NCBI RefSeq assembly: GCF_002843235.3
Contig: NZ_CP031123.2
Coordinates: forward strand, 4,340,001 to 4,404,000
DNA length: 64,000 nucleotides
Origin: Providencia huaxiensis
Lineage (GTDB): Bacteria > Pseudomonadota > Gammaproteobacteria > Enterobacterales > Enterobacteriaceae
Direction: 5' to 3'
Both the position numbers and the translations under genes were made by a program. Below, one piece after another: positions 27,310 through 35,369 of this stretch. Each line of letters opens with the position of its first letter. Within the stretch, counting starts at the first letter, position 1. The notes under the pieces are model-generated. The model made no database searches. It saw nothing but the letters and a program-made list of their open reading frames with translations, and was not told the DNA's origin.

Positions 27310-27345
27310 ATAACGCCTTATAGTTTTAATATTATACGGCGTTAT
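27310..27345 (+). terminator. Possible terminator after the aromatic operon
   Basis: 8-bp perfect stem ATAACGCC / GGCGTTAT with a 20-base loop and no clear T-run; weak as an intrinsic terminator. Confidence 0.35.
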
Positions 27346-27592
27346 GCTTATTAATACTTAAATTTATAGTAATTCTACGCATTTTAAATCCCCTTTATTC
27401 TTATTTTAAATATAAAGTATATATACGTGTTTTATATGTATAAAAACTTAAATGATATATTAAACTTATACCCGTTTTTAGTGTATTTATTGTCTGGGTT
27501 TTTCTCCGCTATTTAATTTTCTTAAATAATTAAGTTTTTATCTTTATGTTTATTCTGGTTATTTTTTAAATTCTATTAAATAAATATTAAAT

Positions 27593-27616
27593 ATCAAATA
27601 AAACATTTTATTTGAT
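27593..27616. promoter_or_regulatory. Perfect 11-bp palindrome upstream of the first fimbrial operon
   Basis: ATCAAATAAAA, CA, TTTTATTTGAT, about 205 bp before the fimbrial start. It lies in the very AT-rich gap 27285-27820, which holds no gene I can see. It could bind a regulator (H-NS-rich region) or form a hairpin; no known consensus was matched. Confidence 0.4.
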
Positions 27617-27820
27617 GTAATTTTATGTATTATGATTAATGTCATCCAGACGCTGGTTATTTTAAATCTGGTTTTTTATCATGAAGTAATATCTAGTATT
27701 AGTTTTCAAAGTATTAATAAAGAAACATTTGCTAACATTTATTAATAATTAAACACCCTGCTTCAGTTTGTTTAATTAAAATCTAATGTAAATACTGCTC
27801 TTTAATTAGAGGAACATATC

Positions 27821-28447
27821 ATGAAAAAACTATTATTAGCTGCGATGATTACAACAAGTTGTTTTTCATTAAATTCATTTGCCGCAACAGATACTGTTGG
27901 TGGTGGTCAGGTGAATTTCTTTGGTAAAGTCACTGATATTTCTTGTACTATTTCAGTCGATGGTCAAGGAAGTAACGCTAGCGTATATTTAGCGCCAGTT
28001 TCAATTAAAGAAGTGAAAGCAGCCGCAGCTTTGACATATTTAAAACCGAAATCATTTGTTATTGATGTAACAAACTGTACTCAAACAGCAACATCAACAC
28101 GTGCAGACGTTGATGTTAAATTAGATATGAAACGAATTGGTGTATATTGGAATGGCGGTAATATATTACAGAATCCGCCTACAGGAGCTGAAGGGTATTT
28201 AGCAAATACAGAGTCAACAGGAGCTAAAAATATCCAGCTTGTGTTAGCAACAAAAGGTGATTCTTCTTTATCCAGCACTAAAATTATCCCTGGTGATCCA
28301 AATCAAGCAAAAGTTGTTACAGACTTAACATCGATTAAAGATGGTGCTCGATTTACTTATTTCATTGGTTATTCGGCACCAAACCCTGCGATTGTGACAA
28401 CGGGTTTAGTTAATAGCTATGCAACTTATGAAATAACGTATAAGTAA
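27821..28447 (+). CDS. Fimbrial major subunit (operon 1)
   Basis: 208 aa. Signal peptide [21 protein letters not shown], mature start [29 protein letters not shown], the donor-strand N-terminus and first Cys typical of chaperone-usher pilins; the second Cys is in [10 protein letters not shown], and the C-terminus ends in an aromatic strand YATYEITYK. It is the main rod subunit exported to the periplasm and polymerised by the usher. It is followed by a hairpin that may lower expression of the assembly genes. AGAGGAACAT precedes the ATG. Confidence 0.85.
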   Translation: MKKLLLAAMITTSCFSLNSFAATDTVGGGQVNFFGKVTDISCTISVDGQGSNASVYLAPVSIKEVKAAAALTYLKPKSFVIDVTNCTQTATSTRADVDVKLDMKRIGVYWNGGNILQNPPTGAEGYLANTESTGAKNIQLVLATKGDSSLSSTKIIPGDPNQAKVVTDLTSIKDGARFTYFIGYSAPNPAIVTTGLVNSYATYEITYK

Positions 28448-28470
28448 TTTTTGCATTTTTGTTATAACAA

Positions 28471-28489
28471 GCGGTAGTTTTACTACCGC
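28471..28489 (+). terminator. Intercistronic hairpin after the major pilin (operon 1)
   Basis: GCGGTAG / CTACCGC stem with a five-base loop and a weak CTTTAAAAG tail. Its place between pilin and chaperone suggests partial termination or mRNA stabilisation of the pilin message. Confidence 0.6.
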
Positions 28490-28506
28490 CTTTAAAAGAG
28501 GTGAAA

Positions 28507-29211
28507 ATGAAAGTACTGAGTTTATTAAATATTTTTTTGTTATTTATTTGTCACTTTTCTTTTGCCAATAATATTATTGTTAATGGTACTCGGTTTATTT
28601 ACGCTGAAAATGACAAAGAAATTACGGTCCAGCTAAATAATACAGCAAATAGACCTGCGGTTGCTCAAGTTTGGCTTGATGAAGGTGACCCAAAGGCCCT
28701 TCCTGAAACAATTAAAACTCCTTTTCAAATAACACCGCCAATATCAAAAATCTCTGCAAGTGGCGGGCAAACAATTCGAATAAAATTGGTTGATAGAACA
28801 TTATTGTCGACAGATAAGGAGACTTTATATTGGCTGAATTTATTGGATATTCCACCAATTACAAAATCAGAAAAAAACGCTGAACAAAATATGCTGCAAC
28901 TAGCAATCCGCTCTCGCTTTAAATTTATGTATCGCCCAAAAAATTTGGGTAGTAGAGAGTTAGCTCCTGAACAGTTACAGATTTTTGCAGGTAAACAAAA
29001 TATCCAAGTTAAAAACCCCACTCCCTTTTTTATTACAATCACTGCTATCAATGACGAAAAGACAACACTTAATAGCGAAGCATTTATGTTAGCACCGGGA
29101 GAATCTCAAACTATCAAGATTAATGGAGTCGTAAATCCAGGAGATAATATAATAATCAATAATATCAATGATTATGGTGCAGAGGTTCCAGCAAAAATAA
29201 AAGTGAAATGA
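28507..29211 (+). CDS. Periplasmic fimbrial chaperone (operon 1)
   Basis: 234 aa from ATG 28507 (AGAGGTG six bases upstream); an in-frame GTG at 28501 is the longer alternative. Signal peptide MKVLSLLNIFLLFICHFSFA. PapD-like two-domain immunoglobulin fold: NGTRFIYAENDKEITVQLNN, the G1-donor region, YWLNLLDIPP, LQLAIRSRFKFMYRP (the family RxxxFYRP-type motif) and a C-terminal NDYGA segment. It caps pilin subunits in the periplasm and delivers them to the usher, the next gene. Confidence 0.88.
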   Translation: MKVLSLLNIFLLFICHFSFANNIIVNGTRFIYAENDKEITVQLNNTANRPAVAQVWLDEGDPKALPETIKTPFQITPPISKISASGGQTIRIKLVDRTLLSTDKETLYWLNLLDIPPITKSEKNAEQNMLQLAIRSRFKFMYRPKNLGSRELAPEQLQIFAGKQNIQVKNPTPFFITITAINDEKTTLNSEAFMLAPGESQTIKINGVVNPGDNIIINNINDYGAEVPAKIKVK

Positions 29212-29229
29212 TCGGATGCAAGGATGAAT

Positions 29230-31713
29230 ATGCGATTTAAAAAAAATAAAACTATTTTTTTCACATTGTCGATTATACCTATATTGGTTGTAACCAGTGA
29301 GGCTCATGCTGAAGAGCAAAGTTCAGATGAAATATATGAGTTCAATAGTGGTTTTATTGTAGGCAGCCAGGAAAGTATCGATCTTACCCATTTTAATGAA
29401 AATGAATTAAGGGAAGGGGTTTACTCGATTGATTTCTATGTTAATGGCTATTGGAAAGGTCGACATGAAATTCAATTAAGCAAAAGAGGTAAGCAAAATA
29501 TAGCAGCATGTTATTCAAATACTTTGCTAATGAGCTTGTCAATTAACACTGCCGCATTGAACCCAACACTTAGTCGTAGCGAACAGTCGTGTGGTTTTCT
29601 GAAGGAATGGAACAACGATAGAAATATTAAGGAAACGTTCGACCCGACCAGCCTCAGGTTAGATTTAACGCTACCTCAACTCTATATTATACAGTCGCAA
29701 GCTGGCTATGTGCCGCCTGAATTCTGGGATAAAGGAATTCCTGCATTAAATACAGCATATCAAGCTAACTTTTATAGTAATAACCTTTCAGACTCATCCA
29801 TTGAACGCTATTCCACGATGTATCTTGGCATTAATTCGGGTTTTTCATATAACGGTTGGCAATTAAAACACATCGGTAATGCCGCGTGGCAGGAAGGTGA
29901 CAGTTTTCGATGGGATAGCAATCAAACTTATCTCCAAGCGCCATTAGTTTCTATGAAATCAACCATGACGGTGGGGCAATTTTATACCGAAGGTAACTTA
30001 TTTGATAGTGTGAGTTTACGGGGGGTGAAAATAACAACGGATGACAGTATGTACCTTGATGGTGTTACAAATTATACACCGGAAATACGTGGAATAGCCC
30101 AAAGTAATGCACTAGTCACCGTTCGACAAAATAACACCGTTATCTATCAAACTACTGTTCCTCCCGGGCCATTTAATTTACAAGATGTGACACCGTCAGG
30201 CTATGGTAATGACCTTGAAGTGACTATCAAAGAAGCGGATGGAAGTGAAAGCTCTTTCTTTGTTCCGTATTCCTCATTACCCCAACTCTTAAGACCTAAG
30301 TTTACCCGCTACCAAGTTGCAACAGGTAAGTTAGATCAAAATAGTTATCGCCATCGCCCCTATATTATTCAAGGGACATTACAGCATGGCTACAATAATT
30401 ATTTCACATTCTATACGGGTGTTAATGCGTATGATGATTATCAAGCATACATGCTGGGTACTGCTATTAATACACAAGTCGGGGCTTTGGCTTACGACAT
30501 TACGAGTGCAAGAGTGAAAACACAAAACCATCGAGAAAATGGTTTTAAGCATCAATTAACACTGAATAAATTATTTTCAGATACAAAAACCAATTTTATT
30601 GTTAGCGGTAATATTCGCTCAAATGAGTCTTACTATGATCTGAATGAATCACTTTACCTTATTGATAATGAAAAGCGCCAAACAACTAGCCAACTACGGC
30701 ATGAAAAGAAAAGTCTCAATTACACAATTAACCAAGAACTTCCCGAAAGCTATGGCGGTTTTTATTTTACCGGGCGGATAGTTGATTATTGGGATGATAG
30801 GAACACTGAAAAACAATACCAATTTAACTATTATAATCATTTTGATAAGTTATCTTACTCCGTTTCTTTTATACGGCTTTATTCCGACAATTATAAAAAC
30901 AGTAAAGACGACAGGATAAGTATTAACCTTAGTTATCCATTATATTTTGGTGATAACCAACATATCTCATTGACATCAAATACTATATTCAATAACTCAT
31001 CATTCGATGCAACCCAACTAGGTATTAATGGCTCTCTCGATGAAGATAACAATTGGGTTTATGGTATAAACTCTTCTTTCTCAAATAATAGTAATAATAA
31101 CATTGCATTAAATACTGCTTATCGAACCCCTTACTCTTCTTTAAATGCAAGTTATAGCCATGGAAAACGTTATCGTCAGTATGCCCTAGGGGCTAATGGT
31201 TCAATGGTGTTTCATGCTGATGGCGTAACTTTTTCGCCAAATACATCCCAAACGATGGCTTTGATAGAAGCGAAAGATGCTCAGGGAGCTTCAATTGTAG
31301 GATCTCCGGGGACTCATATCGATAGTCAAGGCTATGCACTCGCATCTTATATGCGCCCATATCGCGTCAATACTATTGAACTCGATCCTAAAGGAAGCTC
31401 AGAAGATATTGTTTTTCAAAATACACTTAAAAACGTAGTTCCTTATGAAGGGAGTATCGTTAAAGTCAGCTTTGGTACGAAAGTTGAAAAGAGCAAAGTA
31501 TTTGAAGTTAAACGCATTAACAATCAACCACTTCCATTTGGTGCTGAAATCAAAGGGGACTCGGGTGCATCGATAGGCAGTGTTGGGCAAGGTAGTAATA
31601 TATTTGTTAATGATGAATATGAAGGTAAGGCAACGGTTGTTTGGCATGAGGGGGAGTGTTCATTCTTGCTTAACAAACAAATTGAATTGAATAGGAACAT
31701 AGTATGCGAATAG
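29230..31713 (+). CDS. Fimbrial outer-membrane usher (operon 1)
   Basis: 827 aa from ATG 29230 (AAGG seven bases before); ATG 29224 is the alternative. After a signal peptide: N-terminal domain YEFNSGFIVGSQESIDLTHF, Cys pair, a barrel with PEIRGIAQSNALVTVRQNNTVIYQTTVPPGPF (the usher signature, split over residues 275-310) and a C-terminal FGAEIKGDSGASIGSVGQGSNIFV domain. Forms the outer-membrane pore that orders subunits. It overlaps the next gene by 10 bases. Confidence 0.9.
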   Translation: MRFKKNKTIFFTLSIIPILVVTSEAHAEEQSSDEIYEFNSGFIVGSQESIDLTHFNENELREGVYSIDFYVNGYWKGRHEIQLSKRGKQNIAACYSNTLLMSLSINTAALNPTLSRSEQSCGFLKEWNNDRNIKETFDPTSLRLDLTLPQLYIIQSQAGYVPPEFWDKGIPALNTAYQANFYSNNLSDSSIERYSTMYLGINSGFSYNGWQLKHIGNAAWQEGDSFRWDSNQTYLQAPLVSMKSTMTVGQFYTEGNLFDSVSLRGVKITTDDSMYLDGVTNYTPEIRGIAQSNALVTVRQNNTVIYQTTVPPGPFNLQDVTPSGYGNDLEVTIKEADGSESSFFVPYSSLPQLLRPKFTRYQVATGKLDQNSYRHRPYIIQGTLQHGYNNYFTFYTGVNAYDDYQAYMLGTAINTQVGALAYDITSARVKTQNHRENGFKHQLTLNKLFSDTKTNFIVSGNIRSNESYYDLNESLYLIDNEKRQTTSQLRHEKKSLNYTINQELPESYGGFYFTGRIVDYWDDRNTEKQYQFNYYNHFDKLSYSVSFIRLYSDNYKNSKDDRISINLSYPLYFGDNQHISLTSNTIFNNSSFDATQLGINGSLDEDNNWVYGINSSFSNNSNNNIALNTAYRTPYSSLNASYSHGKRYRQYALGANGSMVFHADGVTFSPNTSQTMALIEAKDAQGASIVGSPGTHIDSQGYALASYMRPYRVNTIELDPKGSSEDIVFQNTLKNVVPYEGSIVKVSFGTKVEKSKVFEVKRINNQPLPFGAEIKGDSGASIGSVGQGSNIFVNDEYEGKATVVWHEGECSFLLNKQIELNRNIVCE

Positions 31714-32699
31714 TTTATTTATATTATTTTTCCGCTATTTTTTGCATTAGCTCTCCTGTGATGGCTGACTGTGTTCGTACCTCAGTGCCTCCCGTAGATA
31801 TTAACATGGAATTAGGTCGAGTGGTCGTGAGCCCTGAATTACCCGTTGGTACTATAATTCGGGAGCGAACATGGAATATGGATATGGCAACAGCTGTATG
31901 GGCCGAATGTAGCGGCGGTACGGTATTAGATGCGAAAGTTGTCGCAAGTAAGCCTATGTCTGGGGATAATATTATCGAAACGAATGTTCCTGGAATTGGC
32001 TTACGGTTTATTCGTGATGCTGATGGCGGGAAGATAAAAATCACTTATCCCGGCCATTATACCGTGCCTGGGGAAGGTACAAAAAATGTTGTACTAGCGG
32101 GATCTACGTTTACTATTCAAGTGATTAAAATTGCAGATGTCACTGGCTCGGGGTCAATCCATCAAGGAGAGTACACCCGCTATGGTTATTTACCTGATTC
32201 GATATCTCCTGCATTGATTACACGTTTGAATGCCGATGCTATCACGATTGTTTCTCCTTCCTGCAAAATAACCTCTGGCGTAAACCAAAATGTAATAATG
32301 AAATCAGTGAAAAAAAGTGAGTTTACAGGTTTAGGATCAACCGCAGGTTTAACACCATTTGCGATTACTATGTTATGTAGTGGTGGTGTTAATGCGTCCA
32401 ATACATCTAATATTTATATGTCATTTAATGGGGAACTTGCACCAGATACAAATAAAACTCAAGGTGTACTTGAAAATAGTTCAACAGAGCTTCAAGCTGC
32501 GGATGGGGTCGGGGTACAGGTTCTGACTAAAGAAGATAAACCATTGGAATGGGATAAAAAATATTTGGTAGGAAGCGTGGGAATACTTCAAGAAAAAGTA
32601 ATAAATCTTAATTACATAGCTAAATATTATCAATATAAAAAAGAAATAACACCAGGGAAAATACAAGCTAAGATGATTTTTAATATTTCTTACGATTAG
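31704..32699 (+). CDS. Fimbrial tip adhesin/minor subunit (operon 1)
   Basis: 331 aa with signal peptide (MRIVYLYYFSAIFCISSPVMA). Two-domain layout as in FimH-type tip subunits: an N-terminal part (about residues 22-170) beginning DCVRTSVPPVDINMELGRVVV, and a C-terminal pilin domain with a Cys pair (SPSCKIT ... TMLCSGG) and a closing strand AKMIFNISYD. It probably mediates binding at the fimbrial tip; the receptor is unknown. The start overlaps the usher stop, and a terminator follows at 32744. Confidence 0.8.
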   Translation: MRIVYLYYFSAIFCISSPVMADCVRTSVPPVDINMELGRVVVSPELPVGTIIRERTWNMDMATAVWAECSGGTVLDAKVVASKPMSGDNIIETNVPGIGLRFIRDADGGKIKITYPGHYTVPGEGTKNVVLAGSTFTIQVIKIADVTGSGSIHQGEYTRYGYLPDSISPALITRLNADAITIVSPSCKITSGVNQNVIMKSVKKSEFTGLGSTAGLTPFAITMLCSGGVNASNTSNIYMSFNGELAPDTNKTQGVLENSSTELQAADGVGVQVLTKEDKPLEWDKKYLVGSVGILQEKVINLNYIAKYYQYKKEITPGKIQAKMIFNISYD

Positions 32700-32743
32700 T
32701 AAATATATCTATAGTAAATATATCTATATTAATTAAATGAGAG

Positions 32744-32777
32744 TGGTTCTCTAGCTTTTTATTAGAGAGCCATTTTT
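32744..32777 (+). terminator. Terminator of fimbrial operon 1
   Basis: Stem TGGTTCTCT / AGAGAGCCA with one wobble pair, then TTTTTC. A near-perfect tandem duplication, AGTAAATATATCTATA twice, sits just before it at 32699-32729. The gap 32700-33124 otherwise shows only AT-rich sequence. Confidence 0.75.
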
Positions 32778-33124
32778 CAATTATTTTTAGGCATGTTTTT
32801 TTGTCTAGTAATTTGAATGTAAATGTATTTTTTACTTCTGAAAAATAAATTAAATCGACAGAGTGTAATTATTTATTAAAAAGTGTGTTGACATGAAAAT
32901 TTAACTTAGTATCATTCCACTCGCCTTAACTAAGGTCAAATATAATCTATTTTAAAGCGTATTATTACTTAGTTTTTAAATGCGTTTTTGGTTGTTGGTT
33001 AATTTAATTTCACAGCAATGTTTTTTTCAAACCATTGAATTTTATTTTTTAATTTTATATGTGATTGTATACGGCCTTTATAAACTAATTTTTAAAATTA
33101 ATTCAGTGAATAGAGTGAGTTACA

Positions 33125-33421
33125 ATGAAAGTTATCGTTATATTATTCTCTTTTTTGTTTTCTTTTTTTACATGCAGCATGGAAAGTAGTGGAGGGAAGG
33201 TTTATTTCGGTGGGTATGTCTTTGAAGAACCTTGTAATTATAAAAAAACAGTTAGCCATATAGTATTAACTTGTAATGAGAGGGATAATAATAAAAAACA
33301 TTATTATCAAATTTCTTCATTAAATGAAAATGAAACTAAGATTGATTCAGTTAAAATCTCTGATATTAATTTATCTAAGATATCAATGAATTCTGCAATT
33401 ACGACTATTTCATATAGGTAA
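33125..33421 (+). CDS. Small secreted pilin-like protein, 98 aa
   Basis: 98 aa: signal peptide MKVIVILFSFLFSFFTCS and a mature start GGKVYFGGYVFEEPCNY that resembles the G-x-V-x-F-x-G-x-V..C beginning of chaperone-usher subunits, a second Cys at LTCNE, and a final ISYR strand. It is only about half the usual pilin length, so it may be a minor or degenerate subunit or an anchor-like cap. It lies behind the operon terminator with its own AT-rich upstream region. Weak ribosome site. Confidence 0.55.
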   Translation: MKVIVILFSFLFSFFTCSMESSGGKVYFGGYVFEEPCNYKKTVSHIVLTCNERDNNKKHYYQISSLNENETKIDSVKISDINLSKISMNSAITTISYR

Positions 33422-33477
33422 TAATACCAGTAAATAAAGAATATACGTTGTCCTTTTCCATTTTTGGCCTTCGATCA

Positions 33478-33516
33478 CCCCCTTAATCTATAAATTAGAA
33501 AGGGGGGATATTTTTT
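33478..33516. terminator. Terminator between the 98-aa gene and the AraC gene
   Basis: CCCCCTT / AAGGGGG stem with extra A-T pairs inside, then a T-run (TATTTTTT) on the plus strand. Placed between two converging genes. Confidence 0.65.
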
Positions 33517-33614
33517 AAATTAATATTATAAATAGAAAATAATATATGGTATTTTTGATATTAATAATTTTATGTTGTTAACTGACTGTTATATCTAATT
33601 AAGCTTATAGCTAA

Positions 33615-34622
33615 TTAGGCTTTTTTCATGCTTTTACTCGGCGTTTCACCATAACGTTGTTTATATTCAGCACTAAAACGCCCCATATGTGTAAAGCCCC
33701 AACGTAGTGCAACGCCAGTGACACTGGTAGCTTCTCCTGAAAGTAACTCAGCACGGACTCGCTCCATCCGTAAATCACGTAAATATTGCATTGGGCTAAT
33801 ATCTAAAAACTCTTTAAATCCTGCATATAAACTACGCAAGCTGACACCAGCAATAAGGGCTAACTGCTCTACAGTGATAGGTTCATGTGCGTGAGCTTCT
33901 AAATACTCTTGAACTCGTCGAACATGGCGAGGTCGGATAGTAGCTCTCCTCAAACTGGGATTTTCAGTATAATTATGACCTTGAGTAGAAAGAAGTGTCA
34001 CCGAGACCAGTTGCTCTACTTGTGTGGCGATCAATTTATGCTGTAAAAGATCTGGGGTTCGAGTAGCACATTCAATGAGGTAATTCATCAATGTTCGCCA
34101 CGCAATACAAGATTGCCATGCAAATCCAAGTTCAAAAACCAATGGTTTATCTAAAGTATGACCAAGCTGGCCAACTAAAGATCTCTCTAATAATGATCGA
34201 GAGATGCGTAACATCAACTGATCATTATCGCTATTCCAACGCATCGTAGTTGGCTCTTCAGGGCTGAGTAATGAAGCCATTTGTGGGGTGGATTCTATGC
34301 ATTTTCCACCACTTTCTATGATTGCGCTACCTGAAAGCGGCATTTGAACTAGAAAGAAATCTTGTAATTGCCCCGGAGCAATAGAGACATCAGCACCGTA
34401 TCGTAAACGGCTTAGAGAAATATCCCCCATAGGAATATAGTGCATCCGAGCATCGAGACGTTGGTGTGGATTGAGTAAGTTAAACTGATGTGGTTTCATC
34501 ACTCGGCCAACCATTGATTTTATCTCTTCAGGATCGGCCGGTGTAAATAGTAAACGCTCTGAAGAACAGAGCTGATTTTCAATCTGAGGTGCAGCTGAAT
34601 GGGACCACGAGTTGCTCAACAT
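33615..34622 (-). CDS. AraC/XylS-family regulator of the aromatic operon
   Basis: 335 aa from ATG 34622, with GGAGG eight bases upstream; the longer frame starts at a TTG. The N-terminal ligand domain (about residues 40-180) is AraC-binding-2-like, as in regulators of anthranilate, benzoate or ethanolamine use. The C-terminal double helix-turn-helix (around 230-335) has ITVEQLALIAGVSLRSLYAGF and ALRWGFTHMGRFSAEYKQRYGETPS. It is divergent from the 35370 catabolic operon across about 750 bp and probably activates it with a pathway aromatic as ligand. Confidence 0.83.
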   Translation of the reverse strand: MLSNSWSHSAAPQIENQLCSSERLLFTPADPEEIKSMVGRVMKPHQFNLLNPHQRLDARMHYIPMGDISLSRLRYGADVSIAPGQLQDFFLVQMPLSGSAIIESGGKCIESTPQMASLLSPEEPTTMRWNSDNDQLMLRISRSLLERSLVGQLGHTLDKPLVFELGFAWQSCIAWRTLMNYLIECATRTPDLLQHKLIATQVEQLVSVTLLSTQGHNYTENPSLRRATIRPRHVRRVQEYLEAHAHEPITVEQLALIAGVSLRSLYAGFKEFLDISPMQYLRDLRMERVRAELLSGEATSVTGVALRWGFTHMGRFSAEYKQRYGETPSKSMKKA

Positions 34623-35270
34623 CGGAGATACCTCCAAAATTATTTGCCAGCCCTATTTCATAGAAGATCATGTATTGGCCTGACTTTATTGCTTATTATA
34701 TGTTTTCTCAATGAATTCAAATAATTATTATATGTAGAAAAGAATTTAGTGACTGATTATGTTAGAGGTAAGGGGATGCCTAAATAATCTAAGAACCCTC
34801 TTTGTTTTTTAACATTTTGTTAATTATTGTGTAACCTAATGTGAGGTGAACATAACATAAACAACTTTTGTTACCTAGCTAAAAGTGTGCAGAAACTATC
34901 CAAATAATGCAAAAAAATAGAAACTGTATGGTTATTGTGACATTGATAACAATATAAAAAATAAAGTTATTTTATTTTTTGAATAGTAAAATATTCATGA
35001 TTTATCATATTGTTACTTCTATTTGCCTAGTCACTCGCCTATATTTTGAATCAATAATTTATTTAATTTGCTTATGTAGGTTTTAATAACTGAAACCTTT
35101 ATTTTTGTAGGGTATAGCCCTTACTATTTTATAATTTTGAATGCTTTTCACTTATTTTCTATGGGTAACTTTTCTTCTCTATTTTTGTGAAAGAGATTAC
35201 CTTCTAGCTGTTTCAATTCGTTTTGTCCCCAATCTGCAAGCCTTATCCACTCTCTGCATAAATCTAATTT

Positions 35271-35315
35271 CCATGATTAATCATGGATTGACCTTGTGTT
35301 AACAAAAGATATACA
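35271..35315 (+). promoter_or_regulatory. Putative promoter and palindromic operator of the ior-like operon
   Basis: Perfect 16-bp palindrome CCATGATTAATCATGG (35271-35286) abutting -35 TTGACC (35288-35293), 16-bp spacer and -10 TATACA (35310-35315), about 55 bp before the first gene. A palindrome touching -35 fits a dimeric repressor such as the MarR protein at 45895. The gap 34623-35369 is otherwise AT-rich; AraC half-sites could not be assigned. Confidence 0.55.
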
Positions 35316-35369
35316 AATAAGAAACACAAAAAAGATAAAAACGTTCTGATGTTGATTGGTGAGGTTAAA

